From NCBI RefSeq assembly GCF_036195045.1, contig NZ_CP108100.1, positions 2,852,001 to 2,916,000 of the forward strand: a stretch of DNA of 64,000 bases, in the 5' to 3' direction. The position numbers and the translations under genes were made by a program. The stretch's first letter is position 1. Every line of letters begins with the position of its first letter. Shown one piece after another: positions 16,269-24,411 of this stretch. Origin of the DNA: Streptomyces sp. NBC_00236. Its GTDB lineage: Bacteria; Actinomycetota; Actinomycetes; Streptomycetales; Streptomycetaceae. The notes below the pieces were generated by a model. It saw only the letters and a program-made list of their open reading frames with translations. It was not told the DNA's origin and did not search any database.

Positions 16269-16878
16269 GGGCTTTCCTCTTTCCTGTGGGCCCCGGAATC
16301 GCTGCCGGGACAGGGGTGTGGCGGGTGCCGGCCCAGGGGTCGCCCCGGGGCCGGGTGTGTGCGGGTGGGTGAGGGTGCGGGTGGTGCCGCGGGGCGACGG
16401 TCGGTCCGTGACGACGCCGTCCTGCTCGTCGTCCGGGATACCGCGTCCACCGGGCGTGCCGGCGCATGGAATCGCAGCCGCCGCACCGGGCCCCGCTCTC
16501 TGATCCGGCCTGATCCGAAGAGAGGCTCCGGCCGGAAGAGGAAGGTCCTCTTCCTTCAATGTGCGCTCGGCAGGGCAGTACCAAACGGATACGGCGGGGG
16601 TGGTGGACGGCGCCCGAGTCACGTACAGGCACCCGGTCCTCTTGCATTTCCTGGCAGCGATTTCCCGTGCGCCGGAGCCGCTGTTGCCGAGTCGGCGCGC
16701 AAGGGCCCGCCGAGGGTGCCATATCGGAGCGCACTGGCCCCTGCGGGTGACGTGTCGGAGCGCGCGGGCCCGCGCCGGTTACCGCGTCATCGCACGTCAG
16801 GCCGGTCCGGGTACCGCTCCGCAGCGCGCGGGGCCGTTCGGCGCGCGTCAACCCGACGCCGCGCCCCGCCCACCACCG
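16269..16878. other. 610-bp gap without a supportable gene
   Basis: The gap lies between the ROK stop and the GTG of the unknown gene. It holds a perfect 9-bp inverted repeat, GGAAGAGGA (16534-16542) and TCCTCTTCC (16546-16554), too tight (3-bp loop) for a good hairpin but suitable as an operator or read-through stop. Overlapping open frames here are arginine/proline-rich shadows. Confidence 0.5.
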
Positions 16879-18048
16879 TCAGCCACGCCCGCCGGAGGGC
16901 GCGGCGGGATCCGTCGGCCGGCCGGCTCCCGCGACTCCGCCCGGGTCCCCGTCCGCACCGCCGACCCGCCCGAACAGCGGGGCGAGGATCAGCTGGGCCG
17001 CCCCTTCCGCGACGGGCCGCTCCCCGCCGCCCGCGGCGACGACCGGTACGGGCGCCCCGTCGGCCCCGCCCTGCCGGGCCCGCTCGTCGAGCACCGCGCG
17101 TACCCCTCGTACGTACGCGTCGGGGTCGGCCGCGACGAGGCGTCCGCCCAGCACCACCCGGTCGATGTCGAGCAGCCCGACCAGGTTGGCGGCGCCGGTC
17201 CCGAGCACCCGAGCGGCCTCGGCGACGTCACCCCGGCCGACGGCGGCCAGGCAGAGCGCCTCGATGCAGCCGCGCCCGCCGCAGCTGCACGGGGCGCCGT
17301 CCAGCTGGACGGTCTGGTGGCCGAACTCCCCCGCTCCGGTACGGGCCCCGCGGTGCAGCGCCCCGCCGAGCACCAGTCCGGAGCCGAGGCCGGTGCCCAG
17401 GTGGAGGTAGGCGAAGTCGGCGGGGTCCGGCGTCTGGAGGGCGAGCCCGAGGGCGGCGGCGTTGGTGTCCTTGTCGATGACGACGGGCAGCCCGGTCCGC
17501 GCGGCGAGCTCGTCCCGGAGCGGGTAGCCGTCCCATTGCGGGAACCCGGTGACGCGGTGCAGGACCCCGCCCCGGTGGTCGAGCGGCCCCGGCACGGCGA
17601 CGCCCACCCCGAGCACCGCCTGCGTCCCGTCGCCCCGCACGGCGGCGACCGCCCCGGCCGCCGCCCCGAGCACCTCGTCCGCCGGGGCGCCGAGGTCCAG
17701 CGGGGCCGTACGGCTCGCGGTCACCGTGCCCGCGAGGTCCACGAGCACCACGGTCAGCTCGTCGCGGTCCAGGTGCAGCCCCACCGCATGGGCGGCGTCC
17801 GGGACGAGCCGCAGCACCGTGCGCGGCTTGCCGCCCGTCGAGGCGCGGTGCCCGGCCTCGACGGCCAGGTCCTCGGCGCGCAGCCGGGCGGTGATCTTGC
17901 TGACGGCCTGCGGGGTGAGCCCGGTCCGCCCGGCGAGTTCGAGCCGGCTGATGCCGCGCTCGCCCGCCGCCCGCAGCAGGTCGAGCACGAGCGCCGCGTT
18001 GTGGCTGCGCAGTGTCGGCAGGTTCGCGCCGCTGTTACTCCTGTTCAC
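16879..18048 (-). CDS. ROK-family transcriptional regulator
   Basis: 389-residue sugar-responsive repressor. The N-terminal winged helix (about 12-75: LRSHNAALVLDLLRAAG, ISRLELAGRTGLTPQAVSKI) is joined to a ROK/actin-like sugar-binding domain with GVGVAVPGPLD, DKDTNAAALG and LHLGTGLGSGLVLGG, plus the zinc-site motif GHQTVQLDGAPCSCGGRGCIEA-type Cys cluster. It is divergent from the oxidoreductase operon. The 56 bp between the starts contain a perfect palindrome (18072-18098), the obvious operator for this protein. Repression of sugar catabolism relieved by a sugar ligand is the family expectation; the ligand is unknown. Confidence 0.92.
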   Translation of the reverse strand: MNRSNSGANLPTLRSHNAALVLDLLRAAGERGISRLELAGRTGLTPQAVSKITARLRAEDLAVEAGHRASTGGKPRTVLRLVPDAAHAVGLHLDRDELTVVLVDLAGTVTASRTAPLDLGAPADEVLGAAAGAVAAVRGDGTQAVLGVGVAVPGPLDHRGGVLHRVTGFPQWDGYPLRDELAARTGLPVVIDKDTNAAALGLALQTPDPADFAYLHLGTGLGSGLVLGGALHRGARTGAGEFGHQTVQLDGAPCSCGGRGCIEALCLAAVGRGDVAEAARVLGTGAANLVGLLDIDRVVLGGRLVAADPDAYVRGVRAVLDERARQGGADGAPVPVVAAGGGERPVAEGAAQLILAPLFGRVGGADGDPGGVAGAGRPTDPAAPSGGRG

Positions 18049-18071
18049 GGACCCATTGTCTCCCGCGCTTG

Positions 18072-18098
18072 CACTTTGGCAACAGCGTTGCCAAAGTG
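18072..18098. promoter_or_regulatory. Perfect palindromic operator between ROK regulator and oxidoreductase operon
   Basis: CACTTTGGCAA (18072-18082), spacer CAGCG, TTGCCAAAGTG (18088-18098): 11-bp arms with no mismatch. It sits 24 bp from the ROK ATG and 7 bp from the oxidoreductase ATG, so binding would block both. The TTGGCAAC-type core resembles ROK (NagC/Mlc-like) sites (family knowledge). Confidence 0.85.
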
Positions 18099-18104
18099 GA
18101 AGGC

Positions 18105-19268
18105 ATGACTGCCCACGTGACTCACGAGACCTCCGGATCGTCCGGGACCCCCCTGCGCGTCGGACTCGTCGGCTACGGCCTGGCGGGTTCCGTCTTCCAC
18201 GCCCCGCTGATCGCCGCCACCGAGGGCCTCGTCCTGGACACGGTCGTCACGTCGAACGAGGAGCGCCGGAAGCAGGCCCGCGCCGAGTTCCCCGAGGTGC
18301 GGTTCGCCGCCTCGCCGGACGAGCTGTGGGCGCGGGCGGACGAGCTCGACCTGATCGTGATCGCGTCGCCGAACAAGACCCACGTCCCGCTCGCGACGGC
18401 CGCGCTGAAGGCCGGTCTGCCGGTGGTCGTGGACAAGCCGGTCGCCGGTACGGCCGCCGAGGCCCGGGAGCTGGCGGCCCTGGCCGAGGAGCGCGGTCTG
18501 CTGCTGTCGGTCTTCCAGAACCGCCGCTGGGACAACGACTTCCTCACCCTGCGCTCGCTCGTCACGAACGGTGAGCTGGGCGAGGTGCAGCGCTTCGAGT
18601 CGCGCTTCGAGCGATGGCGCCCGCAGCCGAAGGGCGGCTGGCGCGAGTCGGGCGATCCGCAGGAGATCGGCGGGCTGCTGTACGACCTGGGCAGCCATGT
18701 CGTCGACCAGGCGCTGGTCCTGTTCGGCCCGGCGGCCCAGGTGTACGCGGAGTCGGACGTGCGCCGCCCGGGAGCGGCCGCCGACGACGACACGTTCCTG
18801 GCGATCACCCACACCAGCGGGGTCCGCTCGCACCTGTACGTCAGCGCGACGACGGCCCAGCTCGGCCCGCGTTTCCGGGTGCTCGGGTCGACCGCCGGGT
18901 ACGTCAAGTACGGCCTCGACCCCCAGGAGGCGGCCCTGCGCGAGGGCACGCGTCCGTCGGCCCAGGTGCCGTGGGGTGTGGAGGACGAGGCGCTGTGGGG
19001 ACGGCTCGGTTCGGGCGAGTCCCCGCTCACGGGCGGCGGCACCCCGGTGCGTACGCTGCCGGGCGACTACCCCGCGTACTACGCGGCGGTCGCCGACGCG
19101 CTGCGCGGCAAGGGCGAGAATCCGGTGACCGCCCTCCAGGCCGCCGCCGCGCTGGATGTCCTGGAGGCCGCCCGCCGCTCGGCCCGCGACGGGGTCACGG
19201 TCGCCCTGCCCCCGGCCTCCGCCTCCGTGTCCGCCACCGCTCACGCCACCGAGGAGCAGTCCGCATGA
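18105..19268 (+). CDS. Gfo/Idh/MocA-family NAD(P)-dependent oxidoreductase
   Basis: 387-residue sugar/inositol-type dehydrogenase. The Rossmann motif GLVGYGLAG (about residues 19-27) is followed by VIASPNKTH and the signature DKPVAGT (EKP variant DKP). The C-terminal GFO_IDH_MocA domain has GGLLYDLGSHVVDQ carrying the catalytic Asp-His pair. ATG 18105 lies just behind the palindromic operator; the upstream open frame overlaps the operator. Its stop overlaps the UPF0303 start by ATGA, so the two are coupled. Together with the ROK repressor this looks like a small sugar-catabolic unit. Confidence 0.9.
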   Translation: MTAHVTHETSGSSGTPLRVGLVGYGLAGSVFHAPLIAATEGLVLDTVVTSNEERRKQARAEFPEVRFAASPDELWARADELDLIVIASPNKTHVPLATAALKAGLPVVVDKPVAGTAAEARELAALAEERGLLLSVFQNRRWDNDFLTLRSLVTNGELGEVQRFESRFERWRPQPKGGWRESGDPQEIGGLLYDLGSHVVDQALVLFGPAAQVYAESDVRRPGAAADDDTFLAITHTSGVRSHLYVSATTAQLGPRFRVLGSTAGYVKYGLDPQEAALREGTRPSAQVPWGVEDEALWGRLGSGESPLTGGGTPVRTLPGDYPAYYAAVADALRGKGENPVTALQAAAALDVLEAARRSARDGVTVALPPASASVSATAHATEEQSA

Positions 19269-19744
19269 ACCCCACCGCTCCGACCATCTCCGAGCTGATC
19301 GCCCAGGAGCGCCGGCTGACGCTGCCGCATTTCGGCTACGACGACGCGTACGCGCTGGGCGGTCTGCTCGTCGCCCTGGCCCGGGAACGGCACGCCCCGG
19401 TCGCGATCGACATCCGGCGCGGGGCCCAGCAGCTGTTCCATGCCGCGCTGCCCGGTTCGAGCGCGGACAACGACGCGTGGATCGACCGCAAGCGCAAGGT
19501 CGTCGAACGGTACGGCGAGAGCTCGTACCTGGTCGGGACACGGTTCCGGGCCAAGGGGACGACCTTCGACGAGGCCTCGCGCCTGGACCCGGACACGTAC
19601 GCCGCACACGGCGGCTCGTTCCCGATCGCGGTCGAGGGCGCGGGCGTCATCGGCTCGGTCACGGTGTCGGGCCTGCCCCAGGCGGAGGACCACGCGCTGG
19701 TGGTCGAGGCACTGGAGCAGTTCGCGACGAAGATCAGCGACTGA
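19265..19744 (+). CDS. UPF0303 / heme-degrading-domain-like protein
   Basis: 159 residues of the UPF0303 family (related to the HbpS/DUF336 heme-binding fold). The family-typical pattern is visible: ISELIAQERRLTLPHFGYDDAYALG, PVAIDIRRGAQQLFHAALPGSSADND, WIDRKRKVVERYGESS and HGGSFPIAV. Biochemical role is not established; a redox or ligand-binding accessory role is inferred from the operon. ATG 19265 overlaps the oxidoreductase stop by 4 bp. A strong terminator follows at 19761-19800. Confidence 0.85.
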   Translation: MNPTAPTISELIAQERRLTLPHFGYDDAYALGGLLVALARERHAPVAIDIRRGAQQLFHAALPGSSADNDAWIDRKRKVVERYGESSYLVGTRFRAKGTTFDEASRLDPDTYAAHGGSFPIAVEGAGVIGSVTVSGLPQAEDHALVVEALEQFATKISD

Positions 19745-19760
19745 CCGGTCCCGGAACGCC

Positions 19761-19800
19761 CGGAGGGGTGGGGCTGCCACCGGGCAGCCCCACCCCTCCG
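19761..19800 (+). terminator. Strong intrinsic terminator of the oxidoreductase operon
   Basis: CGGAGGGGTGGGGCTGCC (19761-19778), loop ACCG, and its perfect complement (19783-19800) give an 18-bp stem, followed by ATCTTT. It starts 17 bp after the UPF0303 stop. Confidence 0.93.
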
Positions 19801-19856
19801 ATCTTTACGCACCCATCAAGCTGAGCCCGCGCATGAAGCCGAGCCCGGCACAATCA

Positions 19857-19940
19857 AGCCCGTCCGGCGCTTGAGGACACGATTTCAGCCCGTCCGGCGC
19901 TTGAGGACATCAATTCAGCCCGTCCGGCGCTTGAGGACAA
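19857..19940. repeat. Three direct copies of a Streptomyces intergenic repeat, 30-bp period
   Basis: The unit AGCCCGTCCGGCGCTTGAGG, followed by ACA, appears at about 19857, 19887 and 19917 with 30-bp spacing and only 6-7 variable bases between copies. This unit (GTCCGGCG[C/T]TTGAGGA) is familiar from many Streptomyces intergenic regions. The spacers are too short and similar for CRISPR, and no cas genes are present. Confidence 0.9.
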
Positions 19941-19985
19941 GAGCGACCCCCCGGACGCAACCCGCCCCGTAGAGGCCAGGGCCCC

Positions 19986-20846
19986 CTACGCCCCCTTGAA
20001 CACCTGCCGCTGCCGCCCCAGCCCCGCGATCTCGAGCTCCACGACATCCCCCGCCCGGAGATACGGCTTCGGATCGGGCTGCCCCATCGCGACGCCCGCC
20101 GGCGTGCCGGTGTTGATCACGTCGCCCGGGTAGAGCGTCATGAAGTGGCTGAGGTAGCGCACGACCTCGCCGACCGGGAAGATCTGGTCGGCCGTCGTGC
20201 CGTCCTGCTTCAGCTCACCGTTGACCCAGAGCTTCAGCGGCAGCGCCTGCGGGTCGGCCACCTCGTCCGCCGTCACCAGCCAGGGGCCCAGCGGGTTGAA
20301 CGTCTCGCAGTTCTTGCCCTTGTCCCACGTGCCGCCGCGCTCGATCTGGAACGCGCGCTCGGAGACGTCGTGCGCCACCGCGTATCCGGCGACGTGCGCG
20401 AGCCCCTCCTCCGCGGAGTCCAGGTACCGGGCGGTGCGCCCGATGACGACGGCGAGCTCGACCTCCCAGTCGGTCTTCTCGCTGCCGCGCGGCACGAGCA
20501 CGGTGTCCTCGGGCCCGACGACCGTGTCCGGCGCCTTGAAGAAGAGGATCGGCTCGCCCGGTATCTGGGCGCCGGTCTCCGTGGCGTGGTCGTGGTAGTT
20601 CAGCCCGATGCACACGATCTTGCCGATGCGCCCGAGCGGCGGCCCCACCCGCAGCCCCTCGGCGTCGAGCGCGGGCAGTTCCCCGGGCGAGGCCGCGGCG
20701 GCCCGTACCCGGGCGAGCGCGTCCTCGTCCGCGAGCAGCGCGTCGTCGATGTCGGTGACGATCCCCGACAGGTCACGCAGGGTGCCGTCCTCATCCAGCA
20801 GCGCCGGACGTTCCGCACCCGCCGTACCCACACGAAGCAACTTCAA
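19986..20846 (-). CDS. Fumarylacetoacetate hydrolase family protein
   Basis: 286-residue FAH-superfamily hydrolase/isomerase (C-C bond cleavage or decarboxylation of dicarbonyl acids in aromatic catabolism). Signatures: KIVCIGLNYHDHA, the metal-binding Glu in DWEVELAVVIGR, FFKAPDTVVG, CETFNPLGPW, and the C-terminal GDVINTGTPAGVAMG. TTG 20846 (LKLLRVG) is selected because GAGGGAG lies about 9 bp upstream and homologues begin MKLLRVG; an ATG at 20894 is the alternative. The substrate is not evident and the neighbours give no pathway. Confidence 0.88.
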   Translation of the reverse strand: MKLLRVGTAGAERPALLDEDGTLRDLSGIVTDIDDALLADEDALARVRAAAASPGELPALDAEGLRVGPPLGRIGKIVCIGLNYHDHATETGAQIPGEPILFFKAPDTVVGPEDTVLVPRGSEKTDWEVELAVVIGRTARYLDSAEEGLAHVAGYAVAHDVSERAFQIERGGTWDKGKNCETFNPLGPWLVTADEVADPQALPLKLWVNGELKQDGTTADQIFPVGEVVRYLSHFMTLYPGDVINTGTPAGVAMGQPDPKPYLRAGDVVELEIAGLGRQRQVFKGA

Positions 20847-20981
20847 CGGTCTGTCTCCCTCGGTCGAGATCGGGCCCGTCGGATGGGTTGCGGCCATCGC
20901 AGGCTTGTCCGATCCTCCAAGACATCCGATCACTCCGCAAGACCCTGTTCACACACTGGACCGGCGCACTCGCGTCCTCGA

Positions 20982-21752
20982 TTACGCCGCAGTGGCCATG
21001 GCGGCACCGGCGGCCGGCATGTCGCGGTACAGACAGGCCCGCTCGATCGCGGTCCAGGTGGTGCTGGTGACCACGTACAGCGCGGCGGCCAGCGGCACGA
21101 AGGCCACGGTGAAGAGCGTGAAGAAGGACATCAGCGGCATCACCTTCGTCATCGCGCCCATGCCCGGGACCGGCTGCCCGTCGGGGCCCGTGGCCGGGGC
21201 GACGGGGTTGGCGGCCATCTGGCGCTTGGTCCGCCCGTAGTTGAACGTGGCGACGGCGGCGACGATCACGAACAGCCCCATGTACACGAGGCCCTGCGCC
21301 CCGAACATCCCGCCGTCCGCGAGCGCGTCGTGCCAGCGCTCGCCGAGCGGGGCGCCGAAGAGCTGGTGGCCGAGGAGTTCGTTGGCCTCGTCGCCGATCT
21401 TCGTACTGGAGAAGAGGTGGTAGAGCAGGAAGAAGGCCGGCATCTGCAGGAGGCTCGGCAGGCAGCCGGAGAGCGGCGAGACCTTCTCCTCCTTGTGCAG
21501 CTCCATGAGCGCCTTCTGCATCCGCTCGGGGTTCTTCTTGTGCTTCTTGCGCAGCTCGGCGATCTGCGGCTGGAGCCGCCGCTGCGCCTTCTGCCCACGC
21601 GCCGCGGCCCGGGAGAGGGGGTGCACGGCGAGTCGTACGAGTGCGGTGAACAGGACGATCGCGGCGGCGGTGGACGCGTTCTGGAAGAGCGGGTGGAGCG
21701 CGTCGGCGAGGGCGCCGACCAGGCTGGCGAATGCGGACATGAAGGCGGACAT
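20982..21752 (-). CDS. yidC: YidC/Oxa1-type membrane protein insertase (second paralogue)
   Basis: 256-residue insertase that helps fold and insert membrane proteins. The Oxa1/YidC core has five TM regions, the LPSLLQMPAFFLLYHLF segment, a cytosolic lysine-rich hairpin (LRKKHKKNPERMQKALMELHKEE) and the conserved RAAARGQKAQRRL. It is shorter than the rpmH-linked housekeeping YidC and lies away from rnpA/jag, so it is an accessory paralogue. ATG 21752 (MSAFMSAFASLVGAL) has GGAGGG 8 bp upstream. It follows a DUF6412 membrane gene by 147 bp on the same strand, probably one operon. Confidence 0.9.
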   Translation of the reverse strand: MSAFMSAFASLVGALADALHPLFQNASTAAAIVLFTALVRLAVHPLSRAAARGQKAQRRLQPQIAELRKKHKKNPERMQKALMELHKEEKVSPLSGCLPSLLQMPAFFLLYHLFSSTKIGDEANELLGHQLFGAPLGERWHDALADGGMFGAQGLVYMGLFVIVAAVATFNYGRTKRQMAANPVAPATGPDGQPVPGMGAMTKVMPLMSFFTLFTVAFVPLAAALYVVTSTTWTAIERACLYRDMPAAGAAMATAA

Positions 21753-21899
21753 GGATGAGCCCTCCGGGGGTCTCGTCGTGCCGGGAAGTGGATCGGGAAG
21801 GGATCGGCTTCGGCATGACGAACCGCGCGGGGCGCCCCGTACGTGCACGCACGGGGCGCGTACGTACCTGGGGGCGGAAAAGAAGGAGGAGCGAGAACC

Positions 21900-22238
21900 C
21901 TACGCGGCCGTCAGGAGGACGTGGCCGGGGGCTCGGGGGCGGCGGCGCCCCTTGGCGTCGGGGTCCCGTTGCGGGAGGAACGCGGTGCGTTTCTCCCGGT
22001 CGCGCATGGCGGTGCGGACCCGGGTGCGGGGCACCGGGGCGGCGCAGCGTGCGCTGATGACCGAGCAGGCGACGAGTGCGGTGCCGGCGGCCGCGGTGGC
22101 GGCGAGCGCCACGGCGGCGGAGAGGCTGCCGCCCTCGGCGAGCAGGACCTCGGTGAGCAGGAAAAGCAGGATTCCGGCGGGCCGCAGGACCCGGGCGAGG
22201 GCGCCGCCCATGCGGTTCACGGGGCGTGGACTCTCCAT
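21900..22238 (-). CDS. DUF6412-type small membrane protein
   Basis: 112 residues with two hydrophobic segments (RPAGILLFLLTEVLLA and AVALAATAAAGTALVACSV) and a basic cytosolic tail (RDREKRTAFLPQRDPDAKGRRRPR). The pattern matches the actinobacterial DUF6412 group often found next to this YidC paralogue (recalled, not searched). ATG 22238 has GGGGGCGGGA upstream. It is transcribed toward yidC; a role as accessory to the insertase is inferred from position only. Confidence 0.7.
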   Translation of the reverse strand: MESPRPVNRMGGALARVLRPAGILLFLLTEVLLAEGGSLSAAVALAATAAAGTALVACSVISARCAAPVPRTRVRTAMRDREKRTAFLPQRDPDAKGRRRPRAPGHVLLTAA

Positions 22239-22300
22239 GTTCCCGCCCCCTTCTCGCTCCCCTGCGGTGCGGGTCCGCACGGCACTTCAGGCTTTAACCG

Positions 22301-22831
22301 TTATACACGATCGACTTCCAGGGGCATCAGAAGCCGACGGGGCGTGAGCAGTGCGCGGCTGACCGGATTGCCGGTGTCCGTGTCGAGCCCGTCGCCGGGC
22401 CTCATCTCGATGTCCTCGGGCGGTACGGGTACGGAGCAGACCGGGCATGCGCCGTACACGCTCAGTTCCGTACCGCAGTCGGCGTGAACGAAGACACGCA
22501 TCGGGAGTGTGCCGGGGAGGTGCTCGCGCGCCCATATGCCGAGGGTGGCGAGAACGGGCCAGAGCGCCTTGCCGCTGTCGGTCAGGACGTACTCCTCGCG
22601 CGGCGGCGACTCCTGGTAGCGGTGCTTCTCCATGACCCCGGCATCGATGAGGGACTGGAGCCGGGTGGCGAGGACGGCACGCGGGATGCCGAGGTGGACG
22701 AGGAAGTCGTTGTACCGGCGTACGCCGTAGAAGGCGTCGCGCACCACCAGGAGCGTCCAGCGCTCGCCGACCACTTCGAGGGCGCGGGCCATGGAGCACT
22801 GCTGGTTCGCGTAGTCCTTGCCGAGTGCCAT
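22301..22831 (-). CDS. HxlR-family transcriptional regulator
   Basis: 176 residues. A HxlR winged helix covers about 10-105: CSMARALEVVGERWTLLVVRDAFYGVRRYNDFLVHLGIPRAVLATRLQ in family order, then EKHRYQESPPREEYVLTDSGKALWPVL. Its Cys11 precedes the first helix, as in redox- or electrophile-sensing members. The C-terminal 70 residues carry CGTELSVYGACPVC, a possible zinc or thiol site. It is divergent from the MFS exporter with two inverted copies of GGTTCGGTGAAYGAAC between them, so local control of the exporter is very likely. Confidence 0.92.
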   Translation of the reverse strand: MALGKDYANQQCSMARALEVVGERWTLLVVRDAFYGVRRYNDFLVHLGIPRAVLATRLQSLIDAGVMEKHRYQESPPREEYVLTDSGKALWPVLATLGIWAREHLPGTLPMRVFVHADCGTELSVYGACPVCSVPVPPEDIEMRPGDGLDTDTGNPVSRALLTPRRLLMPLEVDRV

Positions 22832-22852
22832 GCGTTCACTTTACTCCTTCCA

Positions 22853-22916
22853 GGTTCGGTGAACGAACCTACCGTGCTAGCGTCAGCGTTCTCCCAGTGA
22901 GTTCATTCACCGAACC
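22853..22916. promoter_or_regulatory. Pair of inverted operator sites between hxlR-type gene and MFS gene
   Basis: Site 1 at 22853-22869 is GGTTCG-GTGAA-CGAACC, itself palindromic. Site 2 at 22901-22916 is the reverse complement of nearly the same word (GGTTCGGTGAATGAAC). Fifteen of 16 shared positions match. The sites face each other about 45 bp apart in the 160-bp divergent promoter region. Confidence 0.8.
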
Positions 22917-22991
22917 CACAGAGTGCCGCGGTCCCCCGCGGCCCGGTCGCGCGACGCCCGTGCGAACCCCGGCGAACCCCGGAGCGATGCC

Positions 22992-24392
22992 ATGGCCCAG
23001 CCCGTACGCCCCCGCCCCGCACCACCGGCGACCACCCCACCGCCTGCCGCTCGTCCGCGACCCGGCCCGACCCTCGCGATCACCTCCCTCGCCACCGCCG
23101 TGGCGCTGATGAACTACACCGCGCCGATGACGACCCTCCCCGGCATCTCGGCTGCCCTGGCCACCCCGCCCTCCGGCCAGGCCTGGCTGCTCAACGGCAC
23201 CCCGCTCGGTCTCGCCGTCGTCCTGCTGGTCGCGGGCAGCCTCGCCGACGACTACGGTCGGCGCAGGCTGTTCCTGATCGGCACGCTCGCGCTCGGCCTC
23301 ACCACCGGACTCGGCGCCCTGGCGACGAGCACGCTGACGTTCACGCTGGCCCGGGTCGCCCAGGGGGCGGCGAGCGCCGCGATCCTGGCCACGAGTCTGG
23401 GACTGCTCGTCGGGGCGTTCCCGGCCGGTGCCGCCAGGATCAGGGCGACGGGGGTCTGGGGCGCGTTCGTGAGCGTGGGAATCGCGCTCGGCCCGCTGCT
23501 GGCGGGATCGCTCGGTTCGATCGACTGGCGGCTGACGTACGTCGTACTGGGCCTCGCCGCCCTCCTCACGGCGGCCTTCGCCCTCCGCGCGCTCGACGAG
23601 TCCCGGGCCCCGCGCGGCGGACGCCCGGACCTGGCGGGCGCGGTGGTGCTGGGGGCGGCGATGACGGCGCTGCTGACCGCGCTGACCCTCGGCCGGGACG
23701 GCTGGCTGCGCGCCCCCGTCGGGCTGCTGCTGCTCGCCTCCCTCGCGCTGGCCCTGGCCTTCCTCGCGGTGGAGCGCCGGGCGGCGGCCCCGCTGATCGA
23801 CCCGGCACTGCTGCGCAGCCGCACGTTCCTGGCCTCGTCGGCCGGCGGGCTGTTCACCGGCCTCGCGGTGATCGGCCTGTTCAGCTTCCTGCCGACGCTG
23901 CTCCAGCGGGCGCTCGGGCTGTCGACGATCGACGCGGCGTGGCTGTTCCTGCTCTGGTCGGGCACGGCGTTCGTCGTGGCCCTGCAGTCGCGCCGGCTGA
24001 CGGGCCGGGTGGCGGCCCGCCACCAGATGGCCGCGGGCTTCGTCCTGCACGCGGTGGGCGTGCTCTCCCTGCTGGGCGCGCTGGACGCGGGAGGACATCC
24101 GGACACGACGGTGTGGCTCCGGCTGTTCCCGGCCCTGATCGTGTCCGGTGCGGGCAGCGGGCTGCTGAACGCGGCGCTGCCCCGGCTGGCCATCGAATCG
24201 GTCCCGCAGGAGCGGGCGGCGATGGGCTCGGGCGCGAACAACACCGCCCGCTACATCGGCTCGTCGGCGGGCGTCTCCGTGACGATCGCCGTCGCGACGA
24301 CGGGCTCGGGCGCGGACGGCGCGATGCTGCTGTCGGTGGGGCTGGCCCTGGTGGCGACGGTCAGCGTGCTGCTGCTGCGGGAGCGCCGCTGA
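22992..24392 (+). CDS. MFS drug exporter (DHA2, 14-TM type)
   Basis: 466-residue proton antiporter of the EmrB/QacA type. Many TM helices are present with the DHA signatures LADDYGRRRLFLIG (motif A), LARVAQGAASAAILATSLGLL and GIALGPLLAGSLGSIDWRLTYVVLG (motif C-like antiporter motif). ATG 22992 (MAQPVRP) has GGAGCGAT upstream and leaves a short cytosolic N-terminus; the frame extends to 22923 but that covers operator DNA. Control by the divergent HxlR protein is expected. Substrate unknown. Confidence 0.9.
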   Translation: MAQPVRPRPAPPATTPPPAARPRPGPTLAITSLATAVALMNYTAPMTTLPGISAALATPPSGQAWLLNGTPLGLAVVLLVAGSLADDYGRRRLFLIGTLALGLTTGLGALATSTLTFTLARVAQGAASAAILATSLGLLVGAFPAGAARIRATGVWGAFVSVGIALGPLLAGSLGSIDWRLTYVVLGLAALLTAAFALRALDESRAPRGGRPDLAGAVVLGAAMTALLTALTLGRDGWLRAPVGLLLLASLALALAFLAVERRAAAPLIDPALLRSRTFLASSAGGLFTGLAVIGLFSFLPTLLQRALGLSTIDAAWLFLLWSGTAFVVALQSRRLTGRVAARHQMAAGFVLHAVGVLSLLGALDAGGHPDTTVWLRLFPALIVSGAGSGLLNAALPRLAIESVPQERAAMGSGANNTARYIGSSAGVSVTIAVATTGSGADGAMLLSVGLALVATVSVLLLRERR

Positions 24393-24411
24393 CGTCCGTA
24401 CCCGGGCGCTC

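Noticed and set aside
16225..16851. Possible gene in the 610-bp gap upstream of 16268
   Set aside because: Arg/Pro/Thr-rich with no RBS, overlapping the start region of the real gene.
19857..19940. CRISPR-like regularly spaced repeats
   Set aside because: Only three copies, the 6-7 bp between units is not spacer-like, and no cas genes are present.
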